Source: Prolixibacteraceae bacterium (GTDB lineage: Bacteria; Bacteroidota; Bacteroidia; Bacteroidales; Prolixibacteraceae). Taken from it: a stretch of 64,000 bases of DNA. Below are positions 54,784 through 63,183 of the stretch, piece by piece. The notes under the pieces are model-generated. The model saw nothing but the letters and a program-made list of their open reading frames with translations, was not told where the DNA came from and made no database searches. The stretch lies in NCBI GenBank assembly GCA_025210775.1, contig JAOARB010000007.1:124001-188000 (forward strand). The letters are read 5' to 3'. Within the stretch, counting starts at the first letter, position 1. Every line of letters starts with the position of its first letter. A program made the position numbers and the translations under genes.

Positions 54784-55488
54784 ATGATGAAATATTTAGT
54801 GGCTCTTGTGAAACTATTGATGATACAATTCTTATTGTATGGACTGTTTTGTTGTTCGAATATTGATTCGAATAAACTGAAACCTAATTTACCTATATAT
54901 CAAGATTATTATGTTACTTTTGATAAAACACAGAATAAAACAAAGGTTGAGGCAACATTTAGAGAGACAGGTAAAGATGGAACGAAGTTGGTCCTTAAAG
55001 GGGATGCTAATGTGCGATTTAATGGTCAATCAGAAACGAAATATACTACCCTGTTTCATTATTTCTATACTTGGGAAACCAATGGCGTCAAAGATGTAGA
55101 TGTGATTTATACAAAGAATAGTACAACACGATTTGTGAATACATTTTCGCTTCGTTCTGCACCTAAAGTAGATTTCATAGATGGTTTCTCAACATTGTAT
55201 CTTGACCAGGATATCTCTATGGGTTGGAAGGGAAGTGCTATTGAACCAAATGAAAAGCTTTCGGTTACCATAACACAGAAGGGAAGGAATGCTTACTTTA
55301 ATGTTTCAAATGTCGGAGCTACTTCGATCGTCATTAATAACTTGAAAAATAGCGGTATAACCAGAGGTCCTGCTTTAATAAATATCAAACGTAGACGTAT
55401 TGATAGTAGTCTTGGTCAATCAGATATGGGGGCTGGAGGAAAAGTTACCTTTGAAGTAAGCATTGATCGTGGTATTACTATCCAATAG
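54784..55488 (+). CDS. Lipoprotein of unknown function
   Basis: 234 residues. The hydrophobic N-terminus ends in LFCCS, with Cys 23 or 24 as the likely acyl site. The body is mostly strands: IYQDYYVTFDKTQNKTKVEATF, a middle with TLFHYFYTW and SLRSAPKVDFIDGFSTLYLDQDI, then ITQKGRNAYFNVSNVGATSIVINNL. That suggests one or two beta sandwiches on the cell surface or in the periplasm. I recognise no domain. It stands alone, with a long hairpin after it. Confidence 0.65.
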   Translation: MMKYLVALVKLLMIQFLLYGLFCCSNIDSNKLKPNLPIYQDYYVTFDKTQNKTKVEATFRETGKDGTKLVLKGDANVRFNGQSETKYTTLFHYFYTWETNGVKDVDVIYTKNSTTRFVNTFSLRSAPKVDFIDGFSTLYLDQDISMGWKGSAIEPNEKLSVTITQKGRNAYFNVSNVGATSIVINNLKNSGITRGPALINIKRRRIDSSLGQSDMGAGGKVTFEVSIDRGITIQ

Positions 55489-55592
55489 CTCTATTCTTCT
55501 TTATTATTTGACACCCATCTTTATTGCTTATTCTATCGTTTGGCAAAGACCTTTATGGGTATCTCTTCTTTTTCTTTAAAAGAGAGAAAACG

Positions 55593-55650
55593 AAACAAGA
55601 GAGAGGATATAGACAGTTACTCCGAACTGTTTATATCCTCTCTCTTGTTT
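55593..55650 (+). terminator. Very long bidirectional hairpin terminator
   Basis: A 19-bp stem (AAACAAGAGAGAGG... at 55593-55611) with its complement at 55632-55650, then one mismatch, then ACAGTT/AACTGT (55613-55618 and 55625-55630) around a 6-base loop. It lies between the convergent lipoprotein and nuclease genes. T runs are short, yet the stem is the strongest in the window. Confidence 0.7.
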
Positions 55651-55745
55651 GACTTTAGGCTATGTGTCTAGAAGTTTACGTAGGACTTAACTGACGCAAA
55701 AAAGATAATGAATCCATTGAGCATTCAGCCATTAAATGCAATTTT

Positions 55746-56648
55746 TTATCCATTACTATGGTAGATTATGGCTCGATAACAAGACCGAACACCACTTCTA
55801 ACTTTCTTGAATTTTAATGCAGGATTTCTTTTGGCAAGCTTCTCCATCTCTTTTTTACTTCCATAGAAATCGAAAGATTGAACAAACGAAGAGGGTCTTT
55901 TCTTACGTCCTTTATATACTAGATCAACTTCATAATGTTTGATATGCTTACGTTGAGTTCTTACAAAACGTTCAATAGAGGCATAAGCTCCTTGGTTTAG
56001 CTTTCCTAGTTGAGGAACAATATTTATGGCTCCCGAATTGCCCCCAAGACTATGGGCAATAAGATGCCCTCCATGATCCACACCTTTACGACCTTGTTTT
56101 TCTGCAACATATTTTTGAAGATTGATAGGTGTTGCTTTATTGTTCTTTATACTACCCTTAATACGTCCTTGTGTTTTACTCAGAGACTTTTCACTTATAT
56201 TTCGTAAGGATTCTCTCTGTATCTTATTTTTCGGAATCACATCCGTATAAGCTTTCAATACCCTCCTATATTTGTCTGTTACAAAAACATTGTGCTCCAC
56301 TTTGTACATCGCATTAGGAAGTAGTTTGCCATTAAGAAGAGGGTTAACAACTTTTTTTTCAATAAGCGGAAAGGTCGTTATAACAGTTCTATTTTTACTT
56401 TTATATACTTTGCCAAGAAAGATGTCGTCGGCACTCTTGATATGATAACTTCGTCCTTTCTTTATTACTTTCCCTTTAAACTGTTTTGCCCATCTATCCA
56501 GTTCTACATGTATAGGAAGGTTTTTAACTACACGTTTGCGTGTTTGGTGTGTCGCAATCTCTTCTACTACATCGTCTCCTTTCTTTAGTATTTTATTACA
56601 GGAAACAAAAAGTAGTAATGGCAGTAGCCATTTTATATGCTTGATCAT
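55746..56648 (-). CDS. DNA/RNA non-specific endonuclease-like lipoprotein
   Basis: 300 residues. The signal ends in LFVSC (Cys17). The C-terminal region (from ~185) has the Endonuclea_NS_2-type core: D191-H-G-G-H195-L in GVDHGGHLIAHSLGG, then INIVPQLGKLNQGAYASIE with N218 and E226, which form the H-N-E metal site. The part before is basic and has beta strands (VLKAYTDVIPKNKIQ) and no known domain. The enzyme would cut DNA or RNA outside the inner membrane. It overlaps the membrane-protein gene before it by ATGA, so the two are made together. It may be a nutrient scavenger or an antagonism effector; see findings. Confidence 0.78.
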   Translation of the reverse strand: MIKHIKWLLPLLLFVSCNKILKKGDDVVEEIATHQTRKRVVKNLPIHVELDRWAKQFKGKVIKKGRSYHIKSADDIFLGKVYKSKNRTVITTFPLIEKKVVNPLLNGKLLPNAMYKVEHNVFVTDKYRRVLKAYTDVIPKNKIQRESLRNISEKSLSKTQGRIKGSIKNNKATPINLQKYVAEKQGRKGVDHGGHLIAHSLGGNSGAINIVPQLGKLNQGAYASIERFVRTQRKHIKHYEVDLVYKGRKKRPSSFVQSFDFYGSKKEMEKLAKRNPALKFKKVRSGVRSCYRAIIYHSNG

Positions 56649-57424
56649 GTTTGTTGTAGTTGTTTTACGTTAATATCGATCTGTTCTATGATCTCTTGTT
56701 GGATGTCATCAATTACTTTTGCACGCAGTCGAATAGAACTAGGATTCTCATTTAAAAGGCTATATATTAAAAATGCCGCTGCGATAACCCACTTAGAGTA
56801 GACTTGTATCTTTTCGCCAATAGAGTCAACCTTTGCCTTTCGTCTTTTACTCCATCTTATCCATCCACCGATTGAAAATTGATAAAAAGTATAGAGGAAG
56901 ACCAAAATAGAAATGGTTAAAGAGCCGAAAGTCAAGGTCGTGATAAACTCTGCAAACTCAAGAATAAATTCACCAAACCAGCCTATTACTGTTCTGTAGG
57001 CATATTGTCCTACTGCTTCGTTATAACGTTGTCTTTTTTTAACAGTGATCTCCTTAGGATTTGCTCCTTTTAGGATATACATCTTCTCTAGATTCTTCTT
57101 TAGAATCTTTTCTGTAATCCTTGGTTTATAGACTTTTCTCCACTCTTTTTTTACTCGTTTCTCCATTGGAGAAGAGCCGTATCCTAGAAGATCTCTAATG
57201 TCTTTCCATCCAAGAAAACCAGATTCTTTATCCAATCGAACTTCCAACTCAGAAATGGAACTCTCCATATAGTTCTCTATCTCGGAAGATGTATGGTCTA
57301 CTGTGGCCTGAATAATTGGATCATGATAATCTTTTGTCCTTGATGGATGAATATAAATCCATCCGCAACCTGCTATAAATAATATAGATAGGACAATCAT
57401 GATAGGATTGGTTAATTTCTTCAT
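56645..57424 (-). CDS. Membrane protein coupled to the nuclease gene, function unknown
   Basis: 259 residues from the ATG at 57424 (MKKLTNPIMIVLSILFIAGC), chosen because it makes a clean N-terminal helix or lipobox (Cys20); an earlier in-frame start adds a hydrophobic, unlikely extension. A charged, coiled part follows (HTSSEIENYMESSISELEVRLDKE; KRVKKEWRKVYK), then two helices (ITTLTFGSLTISILVFLYTFYQF; KWVIAAAFLIYSLL) and a helical C-terminal tail. Its stop overlaps the nuclease start (ATGA). No family recognised. A role as partner or immunity protein of the nuclease is a guess. Confidence 0.7.
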   Translation of the reverse strand: MKKLTNPIMIVLSILFIAGCGWIYIHPSRTKDYHDPIIQATVDHTSSEIENYMESSISELEVRLDKESGFLGWKDIRDLLGYGSSPMEKRVKKEWRKVYKPRITEKILKKNLEKMYILKGANPKEITVKKRQRYNEAVGQYAYRTVIGWFGEFILEFAEFITTLTFGSLTISILVFLYTFYQFSIGGWIRWSKRRKAKVDSIGEKIQVYSKWVIAAAFLIYSLLNENPSSIRLRAKVIDDIQQEIIEQIDINVKQLQQT

Positions 57425-57450
57425 TATATATTGTCGGTTTGTATTTATTA

Positions 57451-57458
57451 CAAAAATA
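57451..57458 (-). promoter_or_regulatory. Candidate -7 element (TATTTTTG) of the membrane-protein/nuclease operon
   Basis: The minus-strand TATTTTTG matches TAnnTTTG and gives a leader of about 22 bases. The -33 TTG is absent. Confidence 0.45.
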
Positions 57459-57791
57459 AAAGAATCCCATAGAATGGAGTGTATTGTGTGTATTGATTTT
57501 ATAATTAAAAACAAGGTAGATGAAATTACTAGGCTATCTCTCATCCCATACATTAAGTTGAAATAAGAAGGTGTCCTTTGAAGAGTATAAGGGATTAAAC
57601 ATAAGTTGCCAAAAATAAGGATACATATTCTAGCATGATATATCCTATTTCCATTACGTAGCGGTATGTAGCTTCAAAGTGTTATTAAAATAGGGCTTCT
57701 TGGTGTTGATTAAGACTTTTTTAGATTTAAAAACAGAACATTTGTCAGCTTTTGGTGTTAAAGAGATCAATAACAACAAAACCGTTTTTTA
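57459..57791. other. Divergent gap before isocitrate dehydrogenase
   Basis: About 330 bases with no gene. I found no full promoter for the isocitrate dehydrogenase gene here. Confidence 0.4.
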
Positions 57792-59027
57792 ATGACAAAG
57801 ATAAAAGTAGTTAACCCTATAGTAGAATTAGATGGCGATGAAATGACCCGAATTATCTGGTCTAAAATCAAGGAAAACTTTATTTTTCCTTATCTCGATT
57901 TAGATATCAAATATTTTGATTTGGGTATTGAAAAAAGAGACCAGACAGATGATCAAATTACGGTCGATGCTGCCGAAGCCATTAAAAAATATAAGGTGGG
58001 AATCAAATGTGCTACCATCACCCCTGATGAAGCACGTATGGAAGAGTTCGATCTAAAAAGAATGTATAAATCTCCTAATGGAACTCTGCGTAACATTATT
58101 GGTGGAACGATTTTTAGAGAACCTATTGTGATTGATAATGTGCCACGCCTTATTCCTCAATGGACACAACCTATCACTATCGGTCGTCATGCCTTTGGAG
58201 ATCAATATAGAGCGACAGACTTTGTTGTAGATCGTCCTGGTAAATTTGTCTCAAAATTTATTCCAGAAGATGGGAGTGAACCAATAGAGATGGAAGTTTA
58301 TGCTTTCCAGGGAAATGGTGTAGGAATGTCAATGTACAACACCAAAGAGTCAATAGAAGGTTTTGCCCACTCTTGTTTTCGTATGGCACTACAAAAGAAA
58401 TGGCCTTTGTATCTCTCTACAAAGAATACCATTCTTAAGAAATATGATGGCTATTTTAAAGACACCTTTCAAGATATCTATGAGAAAGAATATCAAACAC
58501 AATTTGAAGCTATTGGCATCACTTATGAGCATCGTCTAATCGATGATATGGTGGCTGCAGCAATCAAATGGAATGGGGGATTTGTATGGGCTTGTAAAAA
58601 CTATGATGGGGATGTGCAAAGTGATATCGTTGCGCAAGGTTTCGGTTCTCTTGGCTTGATGACTTCTGTTTTGATGACTTCAGATGGAGAGATATTAGAA
58701 GCAGAGGCGGCTCATGGTACCGTAACGCGACACTATAGAGAACACTGTAAAGGTCGTGAAACTTCGACCAACCCTATCGCCTCTATTTTTGCTTGGACTC
58801 GAGGTTTGGCTTTTAGAGGAAAGAAAGATGATAACCAGCCACTAATCCAATTTGCTGAAACATTAGAGAAAGCTTGTATTGTTACTGTTGAAAATGGAAA
58901 GATGACTAAAGACTTAGCTTTGGCAATCCATGGAGAAGCTCTTCAGCGTAACCATTATTTGACAACAGATGAGTTTATGCAGGAGGTGAAAAAAACTTTA
59001 GAATCACTATTAAAGGTTAATGGTTGA
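57792..59027 (+). CDS. icd: NADP-dependent isocitrate dehydrogenase, dimeric (eukaryote-like) type
   Basis: 411 residues. It turns isocitrate to 2-oxoglutarate and NADPH in the TCA cycle. The start [18 protein letters not shown] ([14 protein letters not shown], about 11-24) and the block [21 protein letters not shown] (about 92-112) hold the substrate-binding Thr, Ser and Arg. [14 protein letters not shown] and [14 protein letters not shown], the latter for NADP binding, are typical of type II, homodimeric enzymes, unlike the E. coli form. It is monocistronic. With the NADPH-linked Nfn complex it is a second source of NADPH. Confidence 0.95.
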   Translation: MTKIKVVNPIVELDGDEMTRIIWSKIKENFIFPYLDLDIKYFDLGIEKRDQTDDQITVDAAEAIKKYKVGIKCATITPDEARMEEFDLKRMYKSPNGTLRNIIGGTIFREPIVIDNVPRLIPQWTQPITIGRHAFGDQYRATDFVVDRPGKFVSKFIPEDGSEPIEMEVYAFQGNGVGMSMYNTKESIEGFAHSCFRMALQKKWPLYLSTKNTILKKYDGYFKDTFQDIYEKEYQTQFEAIGITYEHRLIDDMVAAAIKWNGGFVWACKNYDGDVQSDIVAQGFGSLGLMTSVLMTSDGEILEAEAAHGTVTRHYREHCKGRETSTNPIASIFAWTRGLAFRGKKDDNQPLIQFAETLEKACIVTVENGKMTKDLALAIHGEALQRNHYLTTDEFMQEVKKTLESLLKVNG

Positions 59028-59107
59028 TATTTAGTTTGTTGGCATTGAACAATGGGATCGAAGTTCTTGTTCTAACATTTAATATTATTTATTTCCCACT
59101 ATTTGGT

Positions 59108-59115
59108 TACTTTTG
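59108..59115 (+). promoter_or_regulatory. Candidate -7 element (TACTTTTG) of the ferritin gene
   Basis: It matches TAnnTTTG; at the -33 position the sequence is TTA, one base off, as at the nfn promoter. The leader would be 34 bases. Confidence 0.5.
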
Positions 59116-59153
59116 GGTAAAACTGTAAAAAATAACCAGTAATTTATATTGTT

Positions 59154-59657
59154 ATGATTAAGGAAGTAGTTGCAAAATCAATTAATGATCAGATTAACAA
59201 AGAGTATTACTCTTCATATTTGTATCTATCTATGTCTGCTTATTTTGAAGCTGAAGGACTAAAAGGTTTTGCTAATTGGATGCGCATTCAAGCTAAAGAA
59301 GAGTCAGATCATGCGGAAAAATTCTTTAACTATCTTAATGAACGTGGCGGACGTGTTGAATTGAAAGCAATTGAGCAAGTGCCTACGGATTTTGATGGAA
59401 TAGTGAAAGTCTTTGATCAAGTATTGGAGCATGAAGAGATGATTACAGCTTCAATTAATGATATGATGGATGTTGCATTCGAAGCAAAAGATCATGCTAC
59501 CAAAAGCTTCTTACAGTGGTTTGTTGATGAGCAAGTAGAAGAAGAAGCTACTGTTGGTGATATTATCAATAGCATCAAATTGATTAAGGGAGATGGACAA
59601 GGTATTTTGATGATGGATAGAGAACTTGGAAGTCGTGTGTATACACAATCTGTATAA
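59154..59657 (+). CDS. ftnA: Ferritin (FtnA-type, 24-mer iron store)
   Basis: 167 residues in four helices plus a short fifth. The ferroxidase residues are all present at the usual places: E17, E50, H53, E94 and Q127. There is no heme-binding Met as in bacterioferritin. It stores iron and guards against Fenton chemistry in the cytosol. It lies just before the thiol peroxidase gene (107 bases apart), so both may answer to oxidative or iron stress; no shared control site was seen. Confidence 0.95.
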   Translation: MIKEVVAKSINDQINKEYYSSYLYLSMSAYFEAEGLKGFANWMRIQAKEESDHAEKFFNYLNERGGRVELKAIEQVPTDFDGIVKVFDQVLEHEEMITASINDMMDVAFEAKDHATKSFLQWFVDEQVEEEATVGDIINSIKLIKGDGQGILMMDRELGSRVYTQSV

Positions 59658-59763
59658 AAGTACTTTTCTCCATTTTACGTTCTGATAAAACGTTTATTGC
59701 TTTCTATCTTGTTCTAATGAATTAATTCTCTCTACCTCAATAGTGGAGAGAGAAAGGAGTATT

Positions 59764-60264
59764 ATGGAAAGAAATTGTAATCTTGTGACTTATGCAGGGG
59801 ATGCAGTAACCCTTGTAGGAAGACAAGTGAAAAAAGGAAAGATTGCACCTGATTTTACTGTTCTACGTGGTGATTTATCACCCATTAAATTATCTGACTA
59901 TAGAGGAATGAAAGTCGTCATTGCGGTTTATCCTACTATCGATAATGAGCTTTGTAAAAAGCAGAACAGAAAAATGAGCGAGATAGTTTCAACATTAGAC
60001 AATACTGTTTTGTTGTCTATTTCTTGTGACTTGCCTTTTGCACAATGCCGTTTTTGTGCTACAGAAGGGCTGAATAAAATTGTTACATTGTCTGACCATA
60101 AAGAGGTTGATTTTGGAACAAAATATGGGTTCTTAGTTCAAGAATTTCGTCTTTTAGCTCGTGGTATTGTAGTTGTGAATGAGAAAGGAGTGATAACTTT
60201 TGTAGAGTATGTATCTGAAATTACTAATGAACCTAATTATGAGGCTATTCTGAAGGTGTTTTAA
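59764..60264 (+). CDS. tpx: Thiol peroxidase (Tpx-type atypical 2-Cys peroxiredoxin) with altered active-site motif
   Basis: 166 residues from ATG 59764 (MERNCNLVTYAG), preferred to a GTG 21 bases earlier. The layout is Tpx: APDFTVLRGDLSPIKLSDYRG, VVIAVYPTIDNELCKKQ with the peroxidatic Cys, ISCDLPFAQCRFCATEG with the resolving Cys, and LARGIVVVNEKGVI with the conserved Arg. In the usual PxxxTxxC motif the Thr three residues before the Cys is Asn here (P-T-I-D-N-E-L-C). An extra Cys sits next to the resolving one. It reduces peroxides in the cytosol, perhaps with changed efficiency. Confidence 0.9.
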   Translation: MERNCNLVTYAGDAVTLVGRQVKKGKIAPDFTVLRGDLSPIKLSDYRGMKVVIAVYPTIDNELCKKQNRKMSEIVSTLDNTVLLSISCDLPFAQCRFCATEGLNKIVTLSDHKEVDFGTKYGFLVQEFRLLARGIVVVNEKGVITFVEYVSEITNEPNYEAILKVF

Positions 60265-60306
60265 CGCAGAAATCTCTATGTTAGGGATTAATTATTCGAT
60301 CCCATT

Positions 60307-60570
60307 ATGAATCTTGAAGAAATAAAAAAATGGAGTGATCAAGGACATCTAGAAGATGCTTTAGCATTGCTAGAGAAATCTGATCAGAAAGAGACTTTTG
60401 AGTATCAGATGCTTAAAGGAGAGATCTTATATAAGCTTCAGAATTGGGGTGATGCATTGAATCTTTTTGAAGATATCTATGCAAAGCACAACAATAAAGA
60501 GGCTAAGGTATATTGCCAGATGATTCAAAACATCTTGGGATTTTATAATCCAGATTTGTTGAACCCTTAA
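60307..60570 (+). CDS. Small TPR-like helical protein
   Basis: 87 residues forming two to three helical pairs: QGHLEDALALLEKSDQ and MLKGEILYKLQNWGDALNLFEDIY carry the TPR-type spacing (A at 8, 20, 27). There is no signal peptide; cytosolic. It follows tpx by 42 bases on the same strand and may share its transcript. Such short TPR proteins serve as adaptor or chaperone pieces; the partner is unknown. Confidence 0.7.
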   Translation: MNLEEIKKWSDQGHLEDALALLEKSDQKETFEYQMLKGEILYKLQNWGDALNLFEDIYAKHNNKEAKVYCQMIQNILGFYNPDLLNP

Positions 60571-60578
60571 TAAGAAAT

Positions 60579-60620
60579 GATAAAAGGATTTTTTTTATTA
60601 ATAGTCCTTTTATCACTTTT
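60579..60620 (+). terminator. Intrinsic terminator after the TPR-like gene
   Basis: TGATAAAAGGA (60579-60589) pairs with TCCTTTTATCA (60605-60615), then CTTTTT. Confidence 0.75.
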
Positions 60621-60677
60621 TATCTTTGTTCTTGATTATTAGCAACCATGATATGGTGCTTTATATTGAGTAAAAAA

Positions 60678-60716
60678 GAAAAAGGATAGCCATTGTATGA
60701 GCTATCCTTTTTCTAT
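60678..60716 (-). terminator. Bidirectional terminator of hemN
   Basis: GAAAAAGGATAGC pairs with GCTATCCTTTTTC; A run and T run flank the stem on opposite sides. It lies 21 bases beyond the hemN stop. Confidence 0.85.
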
Positions 60717-60736
60717 TTATAGGTGTCAATATATCG

Positions 60737-62101
60737 TTATATTGATTTGCTAAACTTAATATCTTCCTCTTGTTTGTTTTGCATTCGTACATCAAATACA
60801 GCACAAACATTACGTAGAAACATTTTTCCTAGTTCCGGTGTTACGGTAAATCCTCTTGGATCACGTACAATGATCTCTTCTTTTTCCATCTCCTTCAGTT
60901 GCGTCAGCATCTGAAAAGTCATATAATTCACAAGATCATCATTGAATGTCAGTTTGCCACGACAAGCAATATCCAAAATAGCCTTCTTAATGGTTCTATC
61001 TTCATGGTTAAGGAAATGATTTTTAATAAAGGCATTCCCTTGATCCGCAATCTTGGTTTTGTAAAGCTCTATATTCTTTTCATTTTGCATATAAGCACGT
61101 CCTGCGTCACTAATGGCAGAGGCTCCAAGCCCAATAATGATGTTTGCTTGAGAAGTCGTATAGCCCATAAAATTACGATGCAACGTTCCATTCTCTCTTG
61201 CCTTAGACAACTTATCTTCAGGTTTTGCAAAATGATCCATACCGATGTCTCTATATCCTATCTCAGTAAGCAGTTGTTTGCCTATCTCGTATAGTGCTCT
61301 TTTGGCTTCATCTTTTGGAATGTCTTCATCGGTAAATCCCCTTTGTCCTTTCTCTTTCCATGGCACATGAGCATACGAGTAGAAAGCGATACGATCTGGA
61401 TTTAAGATTCGGACTTTTTTCATCGTATCTTCAACGCTGGATGCTTTTTGTTTTGGTAGGCCATAGATCAAGTCAAAGTTAACTGAAGTATATCCTATCT
61501 CTCTTGCTTTAAGAACAACGGCTTCTACAGTCTCATAACTCTGAGGTCTGTTGATCACCTTTTGTACTTCTGGATCAAAATCTTGAACCCCTAAACTTAA
61601 ACGTCTAAAGCCTAGGTTATACAGTGTTTGAAGGTGCTCCGCAGAGGTGTTATTAGGATGGGCTTCGAAACTAAACTCATAATCTGGGTGTTTTTCTCCC
61701 GATGCGATGATGGTAGAAAGAAGCTTTTCCAAAGAGTCTGTCGAGAAGAACGTAGGAGTTCCTCCTCCCAAGTGTAACTCACGAATGATCGGCTTTTGTT
61801 CGAAATGAGAAAGATATTCATTCCACTCTTTAAGAAGCGCTTCAATATAAGGCTTCTCTAGATCATGGTTTTTGGTGATCATCTTAGTACATGCACAATA
61901 GGTGCAAAGTTTCTCACAATAAGGTAGATGTATGTAAATAGCTATCCCTTTTTGTGCGTTGGTTTGATCGAAAGTTTCTTTGACGATTTCAAACCAATGA
62001 GCTTCATCTGGCTCTTCTTTGTCCCAATAAGGTACCGTTGGGTAACTCGTATAACGTGGTATTGGGACATTATATTTTTGAATGAGATTCTTGAGATTCA
62101 T
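60737..62101 (-). CDS. hemN: Oxygen-independent coproporphyrinogen III oxidase (radical SAM)
   Basis: 454 residues. The N-terminal YTSYPTVPYW and the radical-SAM cluster motif YCEKLCTYCAC (C-x3-C-x2-C-x-C) are those of true HemN, not of the HemW-type relatives. Further markers: HLGGGTPTFFS (SAM site), RRLSLGVQDFDPEVQKVINR and GMDHFAKPEDKLSKA. It decarboxylates coproporphyrinogen III to protoporphyrinogen IX in heme synthesis without oxygen. Ferrochelatase is encoded at 3.4-4.4 kb. It has a full promoter. Confidence 0.95.
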   Translation of the reverse strand: MNLKNLIQKYNVPIPRYTSYPTVPYWDKEEPDEAHWFEIVKETFDQTNAQKGIAIYIHLPYCEKLCTYCACTKMITKNHDLEKPYIEALLKEWNEYLSHFEQKPIIRELHLGGGTPTFFSTDSLEKLLSTIIASGEKHPDYEFSFEAHPNNTSAEHLQTLYNLGFRRLSLGVQDFDPEVQKVINRPQSYETVEAVVLKAREIGYTSVNFDLIYGLPKQKASSVEDTMKKVRILNPDRIAFYSYAHVPWKEKGQRGFTDEDIPKDEAKRALYEIGKQLLTEIGYRDIGMDHFAKPEDKLSKARENGTLHRNFMGYTTSQANIIIGLGASAISDAGRAYMQNEKNIELYKTKIADQGNAFIKNHFLNHEDRTIKKAILDIACRGKLTFNDDLVNYMTFQMLTQLKEMEKEEIIVRDPRGFTVTPELGKMFLRNVCAVFDVRMQNKQEEDIKFSKSI

Positions 62102-62147
62102 CTATCTCTATATGAAAGGTTCTACAGTAGTTTATTTTTTTCTGAAG

Positions 62148-62178
62148 CAAAGATAAGAAAGATGGTTATCACTATCAA
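62148..62178 (-). promoter_or_regulatory. Promoter of hemN (TTG-N20-TATCTTTG)
   Basis: On the minus strand TTG (62178-62176), 20 bases, TATCTTTG (62155-62148). The leader is about 42 bases. Confidence 0.7.
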
Positions 62179-62912
62179 TAAAATAGCGCTTGTTCATAAA
62201 AAGATATTGACCATAAATAGCGAGACTTCCTTTGTGTGTTGTGTGTGAATTATTTAGAGCCATGACGGATATTTCTTCTCTTTTTTAGGTCGCATTTCCA
62301 TGCTTTTTTTCAATAAGTGACTACTATTTTTGGGGGACAGAGATAGTATTTGTTCTAATATGATAAGTAGTAACTCAAGAAATTGGTGTTGCTACTTAAT
62401 ACTTTTTATTATAAAATAGGAGCGTATACGATTAGATGATCAACTGTTTTCTTTCTCGATATTGGATGCATAGTTCACCTAGACCAAATAATATTCAATT
62501 CCATTTTTTGCAAATTTCTTGGCTAGATCATTCTCACATTAACTTCATATCAACTTCATTTGAAAGTAAAGTTGACATAAAGTATAAGTGAACATGATAT
62601 GAAGTTGATATGAAGTTGATATGAATTTGATATGAAGTTGTGGTGAAATTGAAACGAAATTAAGTATTCTTTGATAGTTTTAAAGGTAGGATTTTTAGCC
62701 CCTTTTTGAGTCATTCTTACACTCTCGGATATTTCTTTTTAATATGAAATGCCATAGAATTGACTTTTGAGAAAAGAAGGTTTTGTCGTATTTGAAGCAT
62801 GTTTTTTATGCATCACATCGATCTTTTATTGCTAATGATTTAATAATAGAAATATATCTTGTATTATTTGGGTGTCAGTATTTTAACTTATGAAAAGCTC
62901 TGTAGGTGTGAC
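62179..62912. other. Non-coding gap holding repeat copy 2
   Basis: About 730 bases with no gene. It contains the second copy of the 11-bp-unit hairpin array (62541-62639, decaying to 62661). Nothing else was recognised. Confidence 0.5.
62541..62639. repeat. Dispersed hairpin array of 11-bp units (GATATGAAGTT), copy 2
   Basis: The left arm is AACTTCATATC and AACTTCATTTG (62541-62562). The loop of 24 bases (62562-62585) starts GAAAGT and ends GTAT like copy 1. The right arm has four direct units (62596, 62607, 62618, 62629), the best being exact GATATGAAGTT; two more decayed units (GTGGTGAAATT, GAAACGAAATT) reach 62661. It lies 30 kb from copy 1, also in a long gap. Confidence 0.85.
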
Positions 62913-63086
62913 ATGTCGTTGCTTCAAAAAGTCGTTCGGTTAGCATATTCTGATTGGAAAGGGGATAGGTTTAAGAATGTGATGAGTCATGGGAGTGTGA
63001 TGACATTGCTTGGGGTATTAAAGGATAAAGATCGAGCGCATGATTATCCTTTTAAAGGAAGTTTAGCGGAAAGATCAATTAGATAA
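62913..63086 (+). CDS. Doubtful small open frame
   Basis: 57 residues from ATG 62913 (MSLLQKVVRLAYSDWKGDRF). The composition is soluble-protein-like and basic, but there is no promoter, no recognised relative, and the gene would be alone in a 1-kb gap. It may be chance or a decayed gene. Confidence 0.25.
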   Translation: MSLLQKVVRLAYSDWKGDRFKNVMSHGSVMTLLGVLKDKDRAHDYPFKGSLAERSIR

Positions 63087-63144
63087 GATGGTGTTGAGAG
63101 GATGGTTTTAGTGGTTATACCCCCTGATCTATTAAAGATATATA

Positions 63145-63171
63145 AAGGGCAGCCTAGATGGACTACCCTTA
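63145..63171 (-). terminator. Probable terminator of the MTA/SAH nucleosidase gene
   Basis: On the minus strand AAGGGTAGTCC pairs with GGCTGCCCTT around a short loop (one bulge, one G-T pair) and continues into TTTATAT. It lies about 13 bases after the stop. Confidence 0.6.
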
Positions 63172-63183
63172 TGTTGAGGTGAG

